DNA of 64,000 nucleotides, taken from Sphingobacterium rhinopitheci (lineage in GTDB: Bacteria; Bacteroidota; Bacteroidia; Sphingobacteriales; Sphingobacteriaceae). The DNA lies in contig NZ_JADEYQ010000002.1 in assembly GCF_022627575.1 (NCBI RefSeq), forward strand, positions 310,001 through 374,000. The letters run 5' to 3'. Below are positions 29,345 to 39,080 of this stretch, one piece after another (the first letter of the stretch is position 1; every line of letters begins with the position of its first letter). Made by a program: the position numbers and the translations under genes. The notes under the pieces are model-generated. The model was not told where the DNA came from. It made no database searches and saw nothing but the letters and a program-made list of their open reading frames with translations.

Positions 29345-30297
29345 TAAGCAGGTAGATATTTTTTTACAAGAAGAATAATATAGGTTTTTAAATCAATATA
29401 AGAAGACCACTCCTTACGTACTATACCGAATATTGAAAGACGATCTTTTAGTGACAATCTATGCGCTTTCCACAACACCGCATTGAGTGTTTTTGTTAAG
29501 TATAAATCTACAGCCTGTTTAAATGTAGGAGTATACTGAACAAGATTTTTTAGTTTTGATGCTACGACAAAATAACTATCTACATTACGCCTACTTATTG
29601 ATGATGTCATAATAGAATTACTTCTCAATCGACGAATAAATAATTGCATGGGCAGATACATAACTTTATTGGCATATAAGAAAAGCGATGTTGTAAACAA
29701 TTCGTCTTCATGTAATATTCCTTTTAAGAAGGAAAAATTATTTTCTTTGATATAACTATGTCTAATAAAGATTAAACAAGCTGAGGAAAAATATTCATTA
29801 TTAGCTAGCAAATCACAAATAGAAGATAAACCATTACTCACCGTATCAGGTATAGTAATTGTACGCAAATACTCAAAATTAGAATTAGCGATATTTGCAC
29901 CCATTTCATATTTTGTCTTGGCATCAAAAAACAAAAAATCTAATAATAAATGGTCACATTGATCCACGCATTGCGCTAATGCATTAGGAATAATTTCATC
30001 ATCACTATCCAAAAAATAAATATACTCCCCTTTAGCTAAATTAAGGCCTGTATTTCTAGCCTCAGAAAGTCCCCCATTTTCTTGGCTTACGATAGTTATG
30101 CGCTTATCTAACTTCGCAAACACTTCAACAATCTGCAAACTATTATCAGTCGAGCCATCATTTACTATGATTAACTCCCAATCTACTAATGTTTGGACAA
30201 GGACACTTTCGATCGCCTCTGCTACATACTTTTCCGTATTATAAACAGGCATTATCACACTTACTTTAGGGACATTCATATTTAAACTAGCAAACAA
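29344..30297 (-). CDS. Glycosyltransferase family 2
   Basis: The 317-residue protein has a GT-A domain at 10-110: VSVIMPVYNTEKYVAEAIESV, NDGSTDNS, ENGGLSEARNTGL and the metal-binding FLDSDDEI. The C-terminal half (about 210-317) is helical. It is a soluble or membrane-associated sugar transferase. Met7 (MNVPKVSVI, 30279) is the more usual start. Confidence 0.92.
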   Translation of the reverse strand: MFASLNMNVPKVSVIMPVYNTEKYVAEAIESVLVQTLVDWELIIVNDGSTDNSLQIVEVFAKLDKRITIVSQENGGLSEARNTGLNLAKGEYIYFLDSDDEIIPNALAQCVDQCDHLLLDFLFFDAKTKYEMGANIANSNFEYLRTITIPDTVSNGLSSICDLLANNEYFSSACLIFIRHSYIKENNFSFLKGILHEDELFTTSLFLYANKVMYLPMQLFIRRLRSNSIMTSSISRRNVDSYFVVASKLKNLVQYTPTFKQAVDLYLTKTLNAVLWKAHRLSLKDRLSIFGIVRKEWSSYIDLKTYIILLVKKYLPA

Positions 30298-30366
30298 TTT
30301 TCAATTATATCATCGGATAAAAACAGTTTTAATCGTAAAAATTAAATTTGTTAGGATATTCTAAGG

Positions 30367-31497
30367 TTATAGTAATACTGATTTGTAAATCAACAATGTT
30401 TGAGTCGCTGTATTTCTCCATGCATAATTTTTGCTATGTACTAATCCCTGTTGGATCAAATCATTATACAATAAAGAATCATTTTCTAACAATATCATTG
30501 CCTCTGCTATACTATGAGGACTATTTGGGTCGACATAAATTACACTTTTACCTGCTACTTCAGGAATGGCAGAAGTATTTGACCCAATTACAGGTGTCCC
30601 ACATGCCATTGCTTCGATTAATGGCAAGCCAAAACTTTCACGAAGCGAAGTATATAAAAAAGCAAAAGCATTAGCGTAGCATTGTGGTAGTTGATCATGA
30701 CTTATATAGCCGGTAATAGTAAGATAAGGACGGATAGAAGAAATATTTAATTCTTCCAAAAGCTTATCTAAAGCGTTTAAATCAGTATCTAAGAGGAGTA
30801 AATTTCTTTTCACCATACTTACCTCTAGATATTGCGCAAAACCAAGCAAAGTATTACGCATATTTTTCTTTGGATCAGTATTACCTAAAAATAGCCAATA
30901 ACTGCCTTTTAATAAATCTTGAAATGTTTCATTAGCTCCTGGCAAAGGTGGTACAAATTCTTTTCCTACACCATTATATATGGCGTGTGTAATATGCTCC
31001 AAATTAGGGTAACGTGCTAAAATATTAACTTTTTCAAAATTAGAAACGGTAATAATTTGACGTACTTTCTTAAGGATAAATGGCACAACAAACCTTCTAT
31101 ATATTCGTCCTAACTTTTGATAAGTTGAGGCATTATTCCCCATTTTATCCTCCATAAATATAATATCATGAAGAGTTAATACGAGGGGAGTTTTTATCAA
31201 TATAGGAGCCGTATTAGAAGTACAATGCAATAAATCTGCTTTGTATTTGGTCAACAATCTTGGCAATAGAATCTGCTCCCAAACCATATAATTTGTACTT
31301 CTTAAAACTTCAATTTTAAAATTATCCGTTTCCGTCAGGCAAATGTCCTCACCAGGACCAACAGCTATTATATAGCTATTATGAGTATCTATTTTTTGAA
31401 GCTCACGTATTAGCTCTAAAGCCACAAAATCCATCCCATGTTTCTTACGTCGGAATATCCGTTGTGCTTCAATTACTATGGTCTTCTTCATTTCCAT
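30367..31497 (-). CDS. Glycosyltransferase family 4
   Basis: The 376-residue GT-B protein has LHDIIFMED and, in the C-terminal half, FLGNTDPKKNMRNTLLGF. The donor-binding EX7E motif is RESFGLPLIEAMACGTPVIG (Glu to Glu spacing correct). It adds a sugar with retention of configuration. The frame overlaps the preceding gene by 29 bp; Met3 (31491) is likely the start. Confidence 0.93.
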   Translation of the reverse strand: MEMKKTIVIEAQRIFRRKKHGMDFVALELIRELQKIDTHNSYIIAVGPGEDICLTETDNFKIEVLRSTNYMVWEQILLPRLLTKYKADLLHCTSNTAPILIKTPLVLTLHDIIFMEDKMGNNASTYQKLGRIYRRFVVPFILKKVRQIITVSNFEKVNILARYPNLEHITHAIYNGVGKEFVPPLPGANETFQDLLKGSYWLFLGNTDPKKNMRNTLLGFAQYLEVSMVKRNLLLLDTDLNALDKLLEELNISSIRPYLTITGYISHDQLPQCYANAFAFLYTSLRESFGLPLIEAMACGTPVIGSNTSAIPEVAGKSVIYVDPNSPHSIAEAMILLENDSLLYNDLIQQGLVHSKNYAWRNTATQTLLIYKSVLL

Positions 31498-32650
31498 GTG
31501 TTGTATGTATAAAGGTAGTTCTAGCAGATTTCAGACCTATAAAACTACGTAAAATAGCGATTAGTATTGATGGTAATTTAAATAACACAACAAAAGTTCG
31601 TTTACTATAATATTTATTAGGTAGCGCTAGCAAAAGAGCTATCAAAAATAGGCTGTAAACAATAATCCACTTGCCAAAGCTACATGATAAAACAATACAA
31701 AAAATTAAAATACAGAGAGGCCCCCAAGCTAGTAGTAATATGCGCGGTGGCATAGACCACTGGATCAACTTTCCAAGCATTGGCCAATTATGGTCCTTCA
31801 TTAATTGAAAAAACTCTTTACTTAATTTCAGAAAAATATCAACTTGAGCTGCTATCCAACGTTTACGTTGATTGGATAAATCAGAACTCTTATTAACTTT
31901 TTCATCATATACATAGACATCATCTAGGTAAGTCGTATATACCTTATCTTTTAACAGATAATACTCTAATTCTTTATCTTCTCCTACAGAGTCAATCTTA
32001 GCGATTGTCTTTTGAAACCATTCTCTTTCGAAGGCCATCCCTGAACCAGATAAAGCTGCTGGAAAGCCTAAATTATTATGTCCTTGGCGAAATATTGAAT
32101 TATTTATATCTTCACTTAATCCATCTAAATAAGCCGTATCAGAATTTTGATTTTTGGCTACGCGTCGTACTTGGATTACTTTATTGCCACCCGCATAAAC
32201 TTCATTGATACGACTCAAGAAGTCAACATCCACATGATTATCAGCATCTAAAACAACTACAGCATCGTAATCATTGATAAAACTTTGAGACATTACTAAT
32301 TTGATGGCAGCAGCTTTAGAACGCTTAGTATAATTTGGGATCAAAACTTCGGCTTGCAAATTATGTAGTGACAATAAGGTATTATCTTTTAAGGTATCCG
32401 CCACTACGACTACTTTATAATGTGTATTTGGATATCCCTGTTTTAAAAATCCTCTAACACTCCCCGCTATAACAGCATCTTCTCGATATGCTGGAAAAAT
32501 CACTAAATAACGATAGTTCTTTTCATTAGTTACTTTTATTTTTTTATTAGGCAATCGATATCCAACTGCATAAATAAAATAATAAATAACCCATATAACA
32601 AAGGGGATATAAATTATCAATTCAATAATAAATACTAACAAATCTATCAT
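31469..32650 (-). CDS. Membrane glycosyltransferase family 2 (cellulose-synthase-like)
   Basis: The frame is open to 32689, but the ATG at 32650 (MIDLLVFII) lies one base after the upstream stop and starts directly with a transmembrane helix, so it is chosen. The GT-A domain has VVLDADNHVD (DxD), GEDKELEYYL and QRKRW, the QxxRW motif of processive enzymes. Two to three C-terminal helices follow. It may polymerise or extend a chain at the membrane. Confidence 0.9.
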   Translation of the reverse strand: MIDLLVFIIELIIYIPFVIWVIYYFIYAVGYRLPNKKIKVTNEKNYRYLVIFPAYREDAVIAGSVRGFLKQGYPNTHYKVVVVADTLKDNTLLSLHNLQAEVLIPNYTKRSKAAAIKLVMSQSFINDYDAVVVLDADNHVDVDFLSRINEVYAGGNKVIQVRRVAKNQNSDTAYLDGLSEDINNSIFRQGHNNLGFPAALSGSGMAFEREWFQKTIAKIDSVGEDKELEYYLLKDKVYTTYLDDVYVYDEKVNKSSDLSNQRKRWIAAQVDIFLKLSKEFFQLMKDHNWPMLGKLIQWSMPPRILLLAWGPLCILIFCIVLSCSFGKWIIVYSLFLIALLLALPNKYYSKRTFVVLFKLPSILIAILRSFIGLKSARTTFIHTTHGNEEDHSN

Positions 32651-32651
32651 A

Positions 32652-33563
32652 CTATACATTTCTTTGAGCAAACATCCAACAAGTTGCATCTATCATACCT
32701 TTACACATAGCTTTACTATTGCGCCACAAACCTTTAACCATCAGTAAAAGGGAATGAATAAATGTCACAAAAATGAGGTAAATTATAGATGCTATACGCG
32801 TAAAACCTTGTCGATTTCTAAAAGCATAAATCAAACGGTTACGAGACAAATAATAAGTCTTAAAGGGCGAATTCATCCCTGTTGAGGCACTTTCTTTATG
32901 TCGAATATAGGCATTGGGGTAATAGTACAAATGATATTTTTGAGTAATACTATAGCACCAATCTAATTCTTCATAATATAAAAAATAGAGCTCCGGCATA
33001 GGACCTATTTCTTTGATTACATGATTTGGTATAAGCATAGCTGCTCCATGTAAATAAGGAACAGAAGTGATCTCCTGGTATTGACCTTGATCAACTTCTT
33101 GATACCCAATCTGGCGATTTCTTATCGTTATAGGACTGAGGTCAGTACATCCTGCAAATTGTATTAAATTAGGCTCATCTACATACATCAACTTAGGACT
33201 CAATCCGCCAACAGTTGGATTATTATCCAAAAAAGATAACATATCTTTTAATTGTTGATCTGCATCAATAGGTAAAAGCGTATCATTATTAATAAAATAA
33301 AAATATTCAGCATCAACAAGTGGCAGAGCCAAATTATTACCACCTGCAAAACCTAAATTATCAGCACTGCGTAAACCAACAATAGTTGGAAATTCCGCCT
33401 TTAAAATTTCCCATTCGTTTTGTTTAGAGCCATTATCAATGACGACAACAACATACTCCATACTCAACTGTGCTCGCTCTACACTCGCAAGGAAATCTTT
33501 TGTATCCGCTATACCATTATAATTTACAGTTACAAAGGCTAATTTATAGGGTTCTTTAGGCAT
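32652..33563 (-). CDS. Glycosyltransferase family 2, rhamnosyltransferase-like
   Basis: The 303-residue protein has FVTVNYNGIADTKDFL, VIDNGSKQNE, DNLGFAGGNN and FINNDTLLP at the nucleotide site, then GAAMLIPN and ELYFLYYEELDWC, the pattern of WbbL/RfbF-type rhamnosyltransferases. The C-terminus has a membrane-associated helix. Overlaps the Wzy-like gene by 8 bp. The sugar transferred is inferred from family only. Confidence 0.9.
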   Translation of the reverse strand: MPKEPYKLAFVTVNYNGIADTKDFLASVERAQLSMEYVVVVIDNGSKQNEWEILKAEFPTIVGLRSADNLGFAGGNNLALPLVDAEYFYFINNDTLLPIDADQQLKDMLSFLDNNPTVGGLSPKLMYVDEPNLIQFAGCTDLSPITIRNRQIGYQEVDQGQYQEITSVPYLHGAAMLIPNHVIKEIGPMPELYFLYYEELDWCYSITQKYHLYYYPNAYIRHKESASTGMNSPFKTYYLSRNRLIYAFRNRQGFTRIASIIYLIFVTFIHSLLLMVKGLWRNSKAMCKGMIDATCWMFAQRNV

Positions 33564-34977
33564 TTAAAACTTTTTTGTCAAGATGAGGACTAATCATAAT
33601 CAATCCAATTAATATATATACCGTTTGTCCTGTTGGCATTTGATGAAGTACTTCATTAGCATAGCCTGCCACGAGTATACCTGCTAGTCCTGCGGTACAA
33701 GATGCCGTAATACTAAGAACCTCGGGGCTTTTCAACACAAACCAAATATAATAAACCCCATAGCCTAGCACGACAAAAAATATAAGTAAATAAAATATCA
33801 GGCCTACGATACCCGTTTCTACCCAGACAAATACTAATGAAGAATCTGTCGCTATCCCATAAATCAAGTTCCCATCCTGTGCATTTTTTGCTGATCCCAT
33901 TCCGATTCCAAAGGGATAATATTGCATAAATGAGCGCATTTTCTGCTGATTAATAAGACGTACATTAAAAGAAGCATCTTCGGTTAAGTTAAAAGCAGTT
34001 CGCATACGTCTTATATCAGAATTACTATTTCCAATAGTTGTAAAGTTAAAAAAGGTGAACGCAAATGCTAAGATGACGAAACCTGAAATAATCAACCTCC
34101 ATTCCTTTACTAATACTACCCACACAGCGAAACCTATAAAAGGCACCGCCATTGCTGCTCTAGTTCCTGATATTAAAAATCCATAAATAGAAAACAAAAT
34201 AACAAAAACAAAAAATATTCGCTTAGCAAGACTTTTCTCATTGACGGCTAAAATAGTGAACATAACCATCGACAGCCCCATATTACATCCGTAATTCGCT
34301 GCGTCTGTATAAAAAGAAAAATACCGAATTCCGGAATGGATAATATGTGTTCTCCCACTTCCTGCATCTAACCAGGCCATTTCTGCAGCATCAAAACCAA
34401 ATAACTTTTGACCAAATGCTTTTATAGTTGCTAAAATTACAAGTACACCCCAAAAAATAAAAAACTTATTTATTCTTTTTAAATCATTTAAAACAAAAAA
34501 AACAAGAATTTGAAATGCGACTATATGTACGCCAATGTTACGAACACTAGTTGTCCAATTTGAAAACGTCGCCATCGGATTTATCACCTGTATTAGGCAA
34601 TACCCCATCCAGCCAAAAGATAATAAAAGTACTGGTGTAAAATACAGAGGACCGATTTTGGTATTTCCCCATAAATGTTGCAATAATATCACTACAAAAT
34701 TAAAAAGCAGCAAAATATCTATGATAAGGCCCGGAGGGACCAAAAGGTCTGAATAACGAACAGCGCCTAACACTACAAACGATGCAAGATACAATACCAA
34801 AAAGGTGATAAAAGGAGATTGAAGACAAATTATAAAAAAAACAATCAATAATGGTACTGAATATAATAAGAAGCCGATACCAACCCCCTTACTAATTGAA
34901 AGTATTAGGCTTAGCAAAGCTAAGCCAGCCAATAAAACTACTAAACCTGTTTTTTTTAATAATTCCTTATTATCCAC
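33556..34977 (-). CDS. Wzy-like O-antigen polymerase/ligase
   Basis: The 473-residue protein has about 11-12 hydrophobic helices. A large periplasmic loop in the middle has the Wzy_C/O-antigen-ligase pattern around SGTRAAMAVPFIGFAVW and YYPFGIGMGSAKN. It would either polymerise repeat units or ligate the chain to lipid A; sequence alone does not separate these. Starts 14 bp after the Wzz-like gene. Confidence 0.88.
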   Translation of the reverse strand: MDNKELLKKTGLVVLLAGLALLSLILSISKGVGIGFLLYSVPLLIVFFIICLQSPFITFLVLYLASFVVLGAVRYSDLLVPPGLIIDILLLFNFVVILLQHLWGNTKIGPLYFTPVLLLSFGWMGYCLIQVINPMATFSNWTTSVRNIGVHIVAFQILVFFVLNDLKRINKFFIFWGVLVILATIKAFGQKLFGFDAAEMAWLDAGSGRTHIIHSGIRYFSFYTDAANYGCNMGLSMVMFTILAVNEKSLAKRIFFVFVILFSIYGFLISGTRAAMAVPFIGFAVWVVLVKEWRLIISGFVILAFAFTFFNFTTIGNSNSDIRRMRTAFNLTEDASFNVRLINQQKMRSFMQYYPFGIGMGSAKNAQDGNLIYGIATDSSLVFVWVETGIVGLIFYLLIFFVVLGYGVYYIWFVLKSPEVLSITASCTAGLAGILVAGYANEVLHQMPTGQTVYILIGLIMISPHLDKKVLNA

Positions 34978-34991
34978 TGCCCTATCTATAA

Positions 34992-37133
34992 TTAATTTCT
35001 AGATGTCAATCCAAAATTAGATAAACGATAGCCCATTTTACGCAAAAATGTATATGGTGGCAATAATCCTGTAAACTCTTCAATAACATCTTTTTTAGCA
35101 CCAACAAGACATACAAACACTTGTTTTTCAGCTAATCTTTCTACCAAACTATTCAATAATATTTCGTCCTCTGTATTAAATAGTGTGTCCGTATCCAATA
35201 GTACTAAGGTTGCTATAGATTCATTCAAATATGAAGTTGGAATTAGAGTTTCTGATAAAGGAGCATGTTGTACAATTGCTATATCATTTCCTAACAATTG
35301 TGTCTTCCATTCTTGGCCAATTAGATATTCACGCGACCCAGATATAAAATCTGTACCTTCATACATAGACTTAACTTTAATTCCCTGATTGGCCCAGTAG
35401 TTACTCAATAATTTAACGATATTATTTTCACTTCTAATGGGTACTAAAGGAATTATATTTATAAGATTCCAAGATTGATTAATATGCATCAAACTATAAA
35501 GATTGTTGGCAACAACATGGATTATTTTCTGCTCAACTAAATCTCTATTTTTAATAACATTAGCATTTGGAAAAGCTCCAATAACCCTCAATTTAGTAAG
35601 TCTCTCGGTTCTCAGTTTATCTCTTAATGTACGATCCAAAAGTTCGACCAAAAGGAAAAATCCAAACAACAATAATATTGTACCAAAATAAGAGCCTAAT
35701 ACTATTACCTTACGATGTGATGGTAATGAATTTAAAGGAAAATTTGGTGGATTTATCACTTTTAAAACCGCAGAATTCATCTCCAAACTTTTCAACCTTA
35801 ATCGTGCTTGATTTAAGCTCGACAAAATAGATAGGTAAGATTGTTCTGTAAAGTTAATACTCCTTTCTTTACGCTTCAAAACAGAGCCAATCGGGGAGTA
35901 TTTAATATATTTTTGATCCAATTCGGCTTCAAAATCTCGAATTACTTTTACGTCAGCTTCAGCCCTTTTTAATTTTACTAGTTCATCAATCCATTGAATC
36001 ACAAAACTACTATTGGGATATCCCTGAGCTGTATACTTCTCTGCAATATACTGATCTGTAAAGCCTTTAAGATCTTCTTCAAAATTTTTAAGATCCTTAT
36101 TTAGGTTTGACAAATATTTTTCTTTGTTAATACCTACAGAATCTACACCTTTTGTTTTGGCCTTTGATATATCATAATTTACATCAGAAATACGATTAAG
36201 TCGATTAAGAAAATCAGTATTATTTTTTAATGATTTCAAATTACCATCCAATCGTCCTTCCAGTTCTGTTAAAGCAGCCTGTGTATTATAATAGGTAAAA
36301 AACACCTCTTGAGCACGAAGAGAGAACTCTTTATCTAAGAGTGCAATAGCCTCTGTTTGTTTATCGTAATTAATAACTCTATTGTCTAAGTTATAAAGGG
36401 TCAATGAATCTTCTTGCAATCGCAATTCTTTACCAATCCTATCTAACTCATTTTCAAAATATTTAATTACATTATGTGTATTACTGAATTGCAGATCACG
36501 ATATTCATCACTAAAAATCTCGCTAAGTACCACCAGAGTTTGATATGTTATACCAGGATCATTAGTTTCATAATTTACTACAAGAATATCGGTATTGTCT
36601 AATCTTTTAATCTTTAAATTATCTTTCAACGAACTATAACTAAAATAGGGATGATTCCAGTTCATCAGTCCATAGACAAAATTATCCCGAGTTGGCTTTT
36701 CATAATTCAATAAATTCTCAACAGTAATATCCTCAGATTTCTTATCAATTAATTTACGTACTTCAATTGGCGTTATATCTAATAATTCTTTGTAATGTTT
36801 GGATTCAATATATGTATTATTTTCATCGAGACTACCGTGGATCATTAAGCGAGCATACAGACGGATAGCAAGCTTACGCAATGTCTCCTTAGACTGAATA
36901 GTATTAATAATATTTTGGATAGAATTATTAAGCATATTCCAATCTTGCTTTCCAGCAGACTGCCCTGGATCATAATTAGAAATAACCCCAGTATATATGG
37001 TTATATCAGAATTATACCGCTGATTAAGATTTTGGGTCATTAATACAGCTATTAAAGCTATCCCAGCTGGAAGAAATATAAACCACCATTTAAGACGTAA
37101 AAACCAACGAATAATTAACTGAAGTATATTCAT
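34992..37133 (-). CDS. Wzz/GumC-type chain-length protein with degenerate BY-kinase domain
   Basis: The 713-residue protein has TM1 near 17-31, a long periplasmic coiled coil (about 210-450), the proline-rich PPNFPLNSLPSHRK before TM2 (about 478-500), and a cytosolic C-terminal half. That half aligns in pattern with a bacterial tyrosine kinase. However, where GEGKS would be expected it reads LVPIRSENN, and the Walker A' Asp is not evident. The Tyr-rich tail is also missing (only one or two Tyr near the end). It probably sets chain length as a structural partner, not as an active kinase. Confidence 0.87.
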   Translation of the reverse strand: MNILQLIIRWFLRLKWWFIFLPAGIALIAVLMTQNLNQRYNSDITIYTGVISNYDPGQSAGKQDWNMLNNSIQNIINTIQSKETLRKLAIRLYARLMIHGSLDENNTYIESKHYKELLDITPIEVRKLIDKKSEDITVENLLNYEKPTRDNFVYGLMNWNHPYFSYSSLKDNLKIKRLDNTDILVVNYETNDPGITYQTLVVLSEIFSDEYRDLQFSNTHNVIKYFENELDRIGKELRLQEDSLTLYNLDNRVINYDKQTEAIALLDKEFSLRAQEVFFTYYNTQAALTELEGRLDGNLKSLKNNTDFLNRLNRISDVNYDISKAKTKGVDSVGINKEKYLSNLNKDLKNFEEDLKGFTDQYIAEKYTAQGYPNSSFVIQWIDELVKLKRAEADVKVIRDFEAELDQKYIKYSPIGSVLKRKERSINFTEQSYLSILSSLNQARLRLKSLEMNSAVLKVINPPNFPLNSLPSHRKVIVLGSYFGTILLLFGFFLLVELLDRTLRDKLRTERLTKLRVIGAFPNANVIKNRDLVEQKIIHVVANNLYSLMHINQSWNLINIIPLVPIRSENNIVKLLSNYWANQGIKVKSMYEGTDFISGSREYLIGQEWKTQLLGNDIAIVQHAPLSETLIPTSYLNESIATLVLLDTDTLFNTEDEILLNSLVERLAEKQVFVCLVGAKKDVIEEFTGLLPPYTFLRKMGYRLSNFGLTSRN

Positions 37134-37138
37134 TATAT

Positions 37139-37882
37139 TTATTTAGAGATAATTTTTGTACTACTTAGGATTTCTAATTTGAATAACTCATTCAACATAT
37201 CAAATTCATTTGCACGTAGACGTTCAAAGGCTTCTGTCTCTTGTTTCTTTGCTATATTAAGCTCCGAAACAGTACTACTACCAATTTTAAAATGTCCCTC
37301 TACCATTTGAAAATTCCCATTAGCGATAGAATATTCTTCTACTCTTTTATGTAGTGTTGATGTAAATAATTTAACCTTCATATAAGATTCAGAAATACTA
37401 ATACATAACTGATCATGAAAATTTTTCATTTCAAGTTCGGATATTTTACCCTCCAATTTAACTCGCTTAATCTTGTTCTTTCGATCAAAAATATCGTCAA
37501 GTGGAATATTTACACCCGCTGTACCATACCATGTATTTTGAACCTGACCCGTTGATTGAAAAAACAAAGGTGTATATTCATTGGTAAAAGCAGAATTTAA
37601 AGATATATTTCCATATTGATAAGAACCTCCTACTTTAAAATATTTCAACCAACTTCTCTGTTCAGTAGTTAATAATAGCTCTTGAGATTCAAGCCTAGAT
37701 TTCAACATTTCTACACCAGGATTATTCTTAGCATTCTCAAATAGTGTTTCTAGGGGAGGTAACTGGACTTCACCTAAATCTGGAATTCCATTCCTATCTT
37801 CTTGTGCCAATAAAACAGCAGGGATTAGGATAAGGTAAACGAGTAAAAAATGCTTAATTAATGATTTAGTGAAATTATACAT
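37139..37882 (-). CDS. Short TolC-like outer-membrane protein
   Basis: The 247-residue protein has a signal peptide (about 1-26, ends VLLAQ), a first helix pair region (LETLFENAKNNPGVEMLKSRLESQ), two beta strands (KVGGSYQYGNIS, GTAGVNIPLDD), and a second long helix (to 235). This is about half of a normal TolC protein (one of the two OEP repeats). It may form a trimer with fewer strands or pair with another protein. It overlaps the sugar transferase by 8 bp and lies 5 bp before the Wzz-like gene, a place where Wza-type exporters usually sit. Confidence 0.8.
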   Translation of the reverse strand: MYNFTKSLIKHFLLVYLILIPAVLLAQEDRNGIPDLGEVQLPPLETLFENAKNNPGVEMLKSRLESQELLLTTEQRSWLKYFKVGGSYQYGNISLNSAFTNEYTPLFFQSTGQVQNTWYGTAGVNIPLDDIFDRKNKIKRVKLEGKISELEMKNFHDQLCISISESYMKVKLFTSTLHKRVEEYSIANGNFQMVEGHFKIGSSTVSELNIAKKQETEAFERLRANEFDMLNELFKLEILSSTKIISK

Positions 37883-39080
37883 CAGCTTTTTGAATAAATG
37901 CAGTAAAAGTCTTTAACATGATTTTGAAATCCATTTTTAAACTATAATTTTTAGCATAAGTAACATCCAACCTAATACGTTCTTCGTCCGACATACTACC
38001 ATTATCTCCTCGTTTTTCTACTTGCCATAACCCTGTTATACCAGCAGGAGCTATAAAACGCTCTATACCAGCATCTGTAGTTAGCATTTCGGCTTCATAT
38101 AATGGTAAAGGCCTATTACCTACAATAGACATGTCTCCCTTTAATACATTGAACAGTTGTGGTAATTCATCTAGACTATATTTACGAATAAATCGACCTA
38201 CCTTGGTAACTCGAGGATCCTTTTCTAATTTAAAAAAAGTAGCACTCTTTTCTCTTTCAAATTCCGTCTCGCGAGTAATTAAATCATCATCGATTAAAAC
38301 ATCTCTTAGGTTATCATCATTGAGATCGTGTAAATCAACTTCATAATTAGATACTATAGATGTTTTAACTTCAGGTTTAATTATTGTCTTATTAGCATAT
38401 TGATTCAGGGCCATATAATCTTTTAATCGTTTATCAGCATCGCTGAACATAGATCTAAACTTATAGAAATCAAATATATTATAATGAGAACCTACACGCT
38501 TTGATTTATAGATTGCGGCACCTTTACTCTCCAGTTTTATAAAAATATAAACTAAAATAAAAATAGGAGAAAAGCATAATATTAAAAAAGAAGATACTAA
38601 TATATCGAAAATACGTTTGGCAATTGGAATTTTAACTCTTGATTTACGTTCAGGTTTAGATTGACTCAATGGTACGGTTTGACTTATGGCTTCCAAATAC
38701 AAAATTAAATTGCTTTTAAATATTCGAAAATCCTCTTCTGAAGGTTGCTTCAACATAGCATTTGTAACACCTACTTTAAGATAATCATATTTTTCTTGTG
38801 TTGTTAGCCCATCATGAACCAAACAAACGTATAATTTATCGCTAGTGTACTTATTCAAAAGACTTAATGTTTTTAAATCTTTTGCTGTATCATCACTTTT
38901 TTGATAAAATACAACAGTCATTTTTTGACCACTATTTGTATTTAGTTGATTACTTAGTCCCTGAAAATCTATACAAAGATGCAAAGATCTATTAAATACA
39001 TTTTGTAATTGATGGCTAAAATAATCAAATGTTACTAGGCAGTCACCAAAATAAATGTAGTTACAATATCCGTAGGTCAT
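37875..39080 (-). CDS. Initiating sugar-phosphate transferase with receiver-like N-terminal domain
   Basis: The 401-residue protein ends in a bacterial sugar transferase domain (about 150-401). It has a membrane hairpin IAKRIFDILVSSFLILCFSPIF, then FYKFRSMFSDAD, KVGRFIRKYSLDELPQLFNVLKGDMSIVGNRPLP and GITGLWQV, all hallmarks of WbaP/EpsL-type enzymes. They load the first sugar-1-phosphate on undecaprenyl phosphate. The usual N-terminal membrane helices are missing. Instead, residues about 50-135 look like a receiver fold without phospho-Asp. Overlaps the lone receiver gene by 4 bp (ATGA). Confidence 0.9.
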   Translation of the reverse strand: MTYGYCNYIYFGDCLVTFDYFSHQLQNVFNRSLHLCIDFQGLSNQLNTNSGQKMTVVFYQKSDDTAKDLKTLSLLNKYTSDKLYVCLVHDGLTTQEKYDYLKVGVTNAMLKQPSEEDFRIFKSNLILYLEAISQTVPLSQSKPERKSRVKIPIAKRIFDILVSSFLILCFSPIFILVYIFIKLESKGAAIYKSKRVGSHYNIFDFYKFRSMFSDADKRLKDYMALNQYANKTIIKPEVKTSIVSNYEVDLHDLNDDNLRDVLIDDDLITRETEFEREKSATFFKLEKDPRVTKVGRFIRKYSLDELPQLFNVLKGDMSIVGNRPLPLYEAEMLTTDAGIERFIAPAGITGLWQVEKRGDNGSMSDEERIRLDVTYAKNYSLKMDFKIMLKTFTAFIQKADV

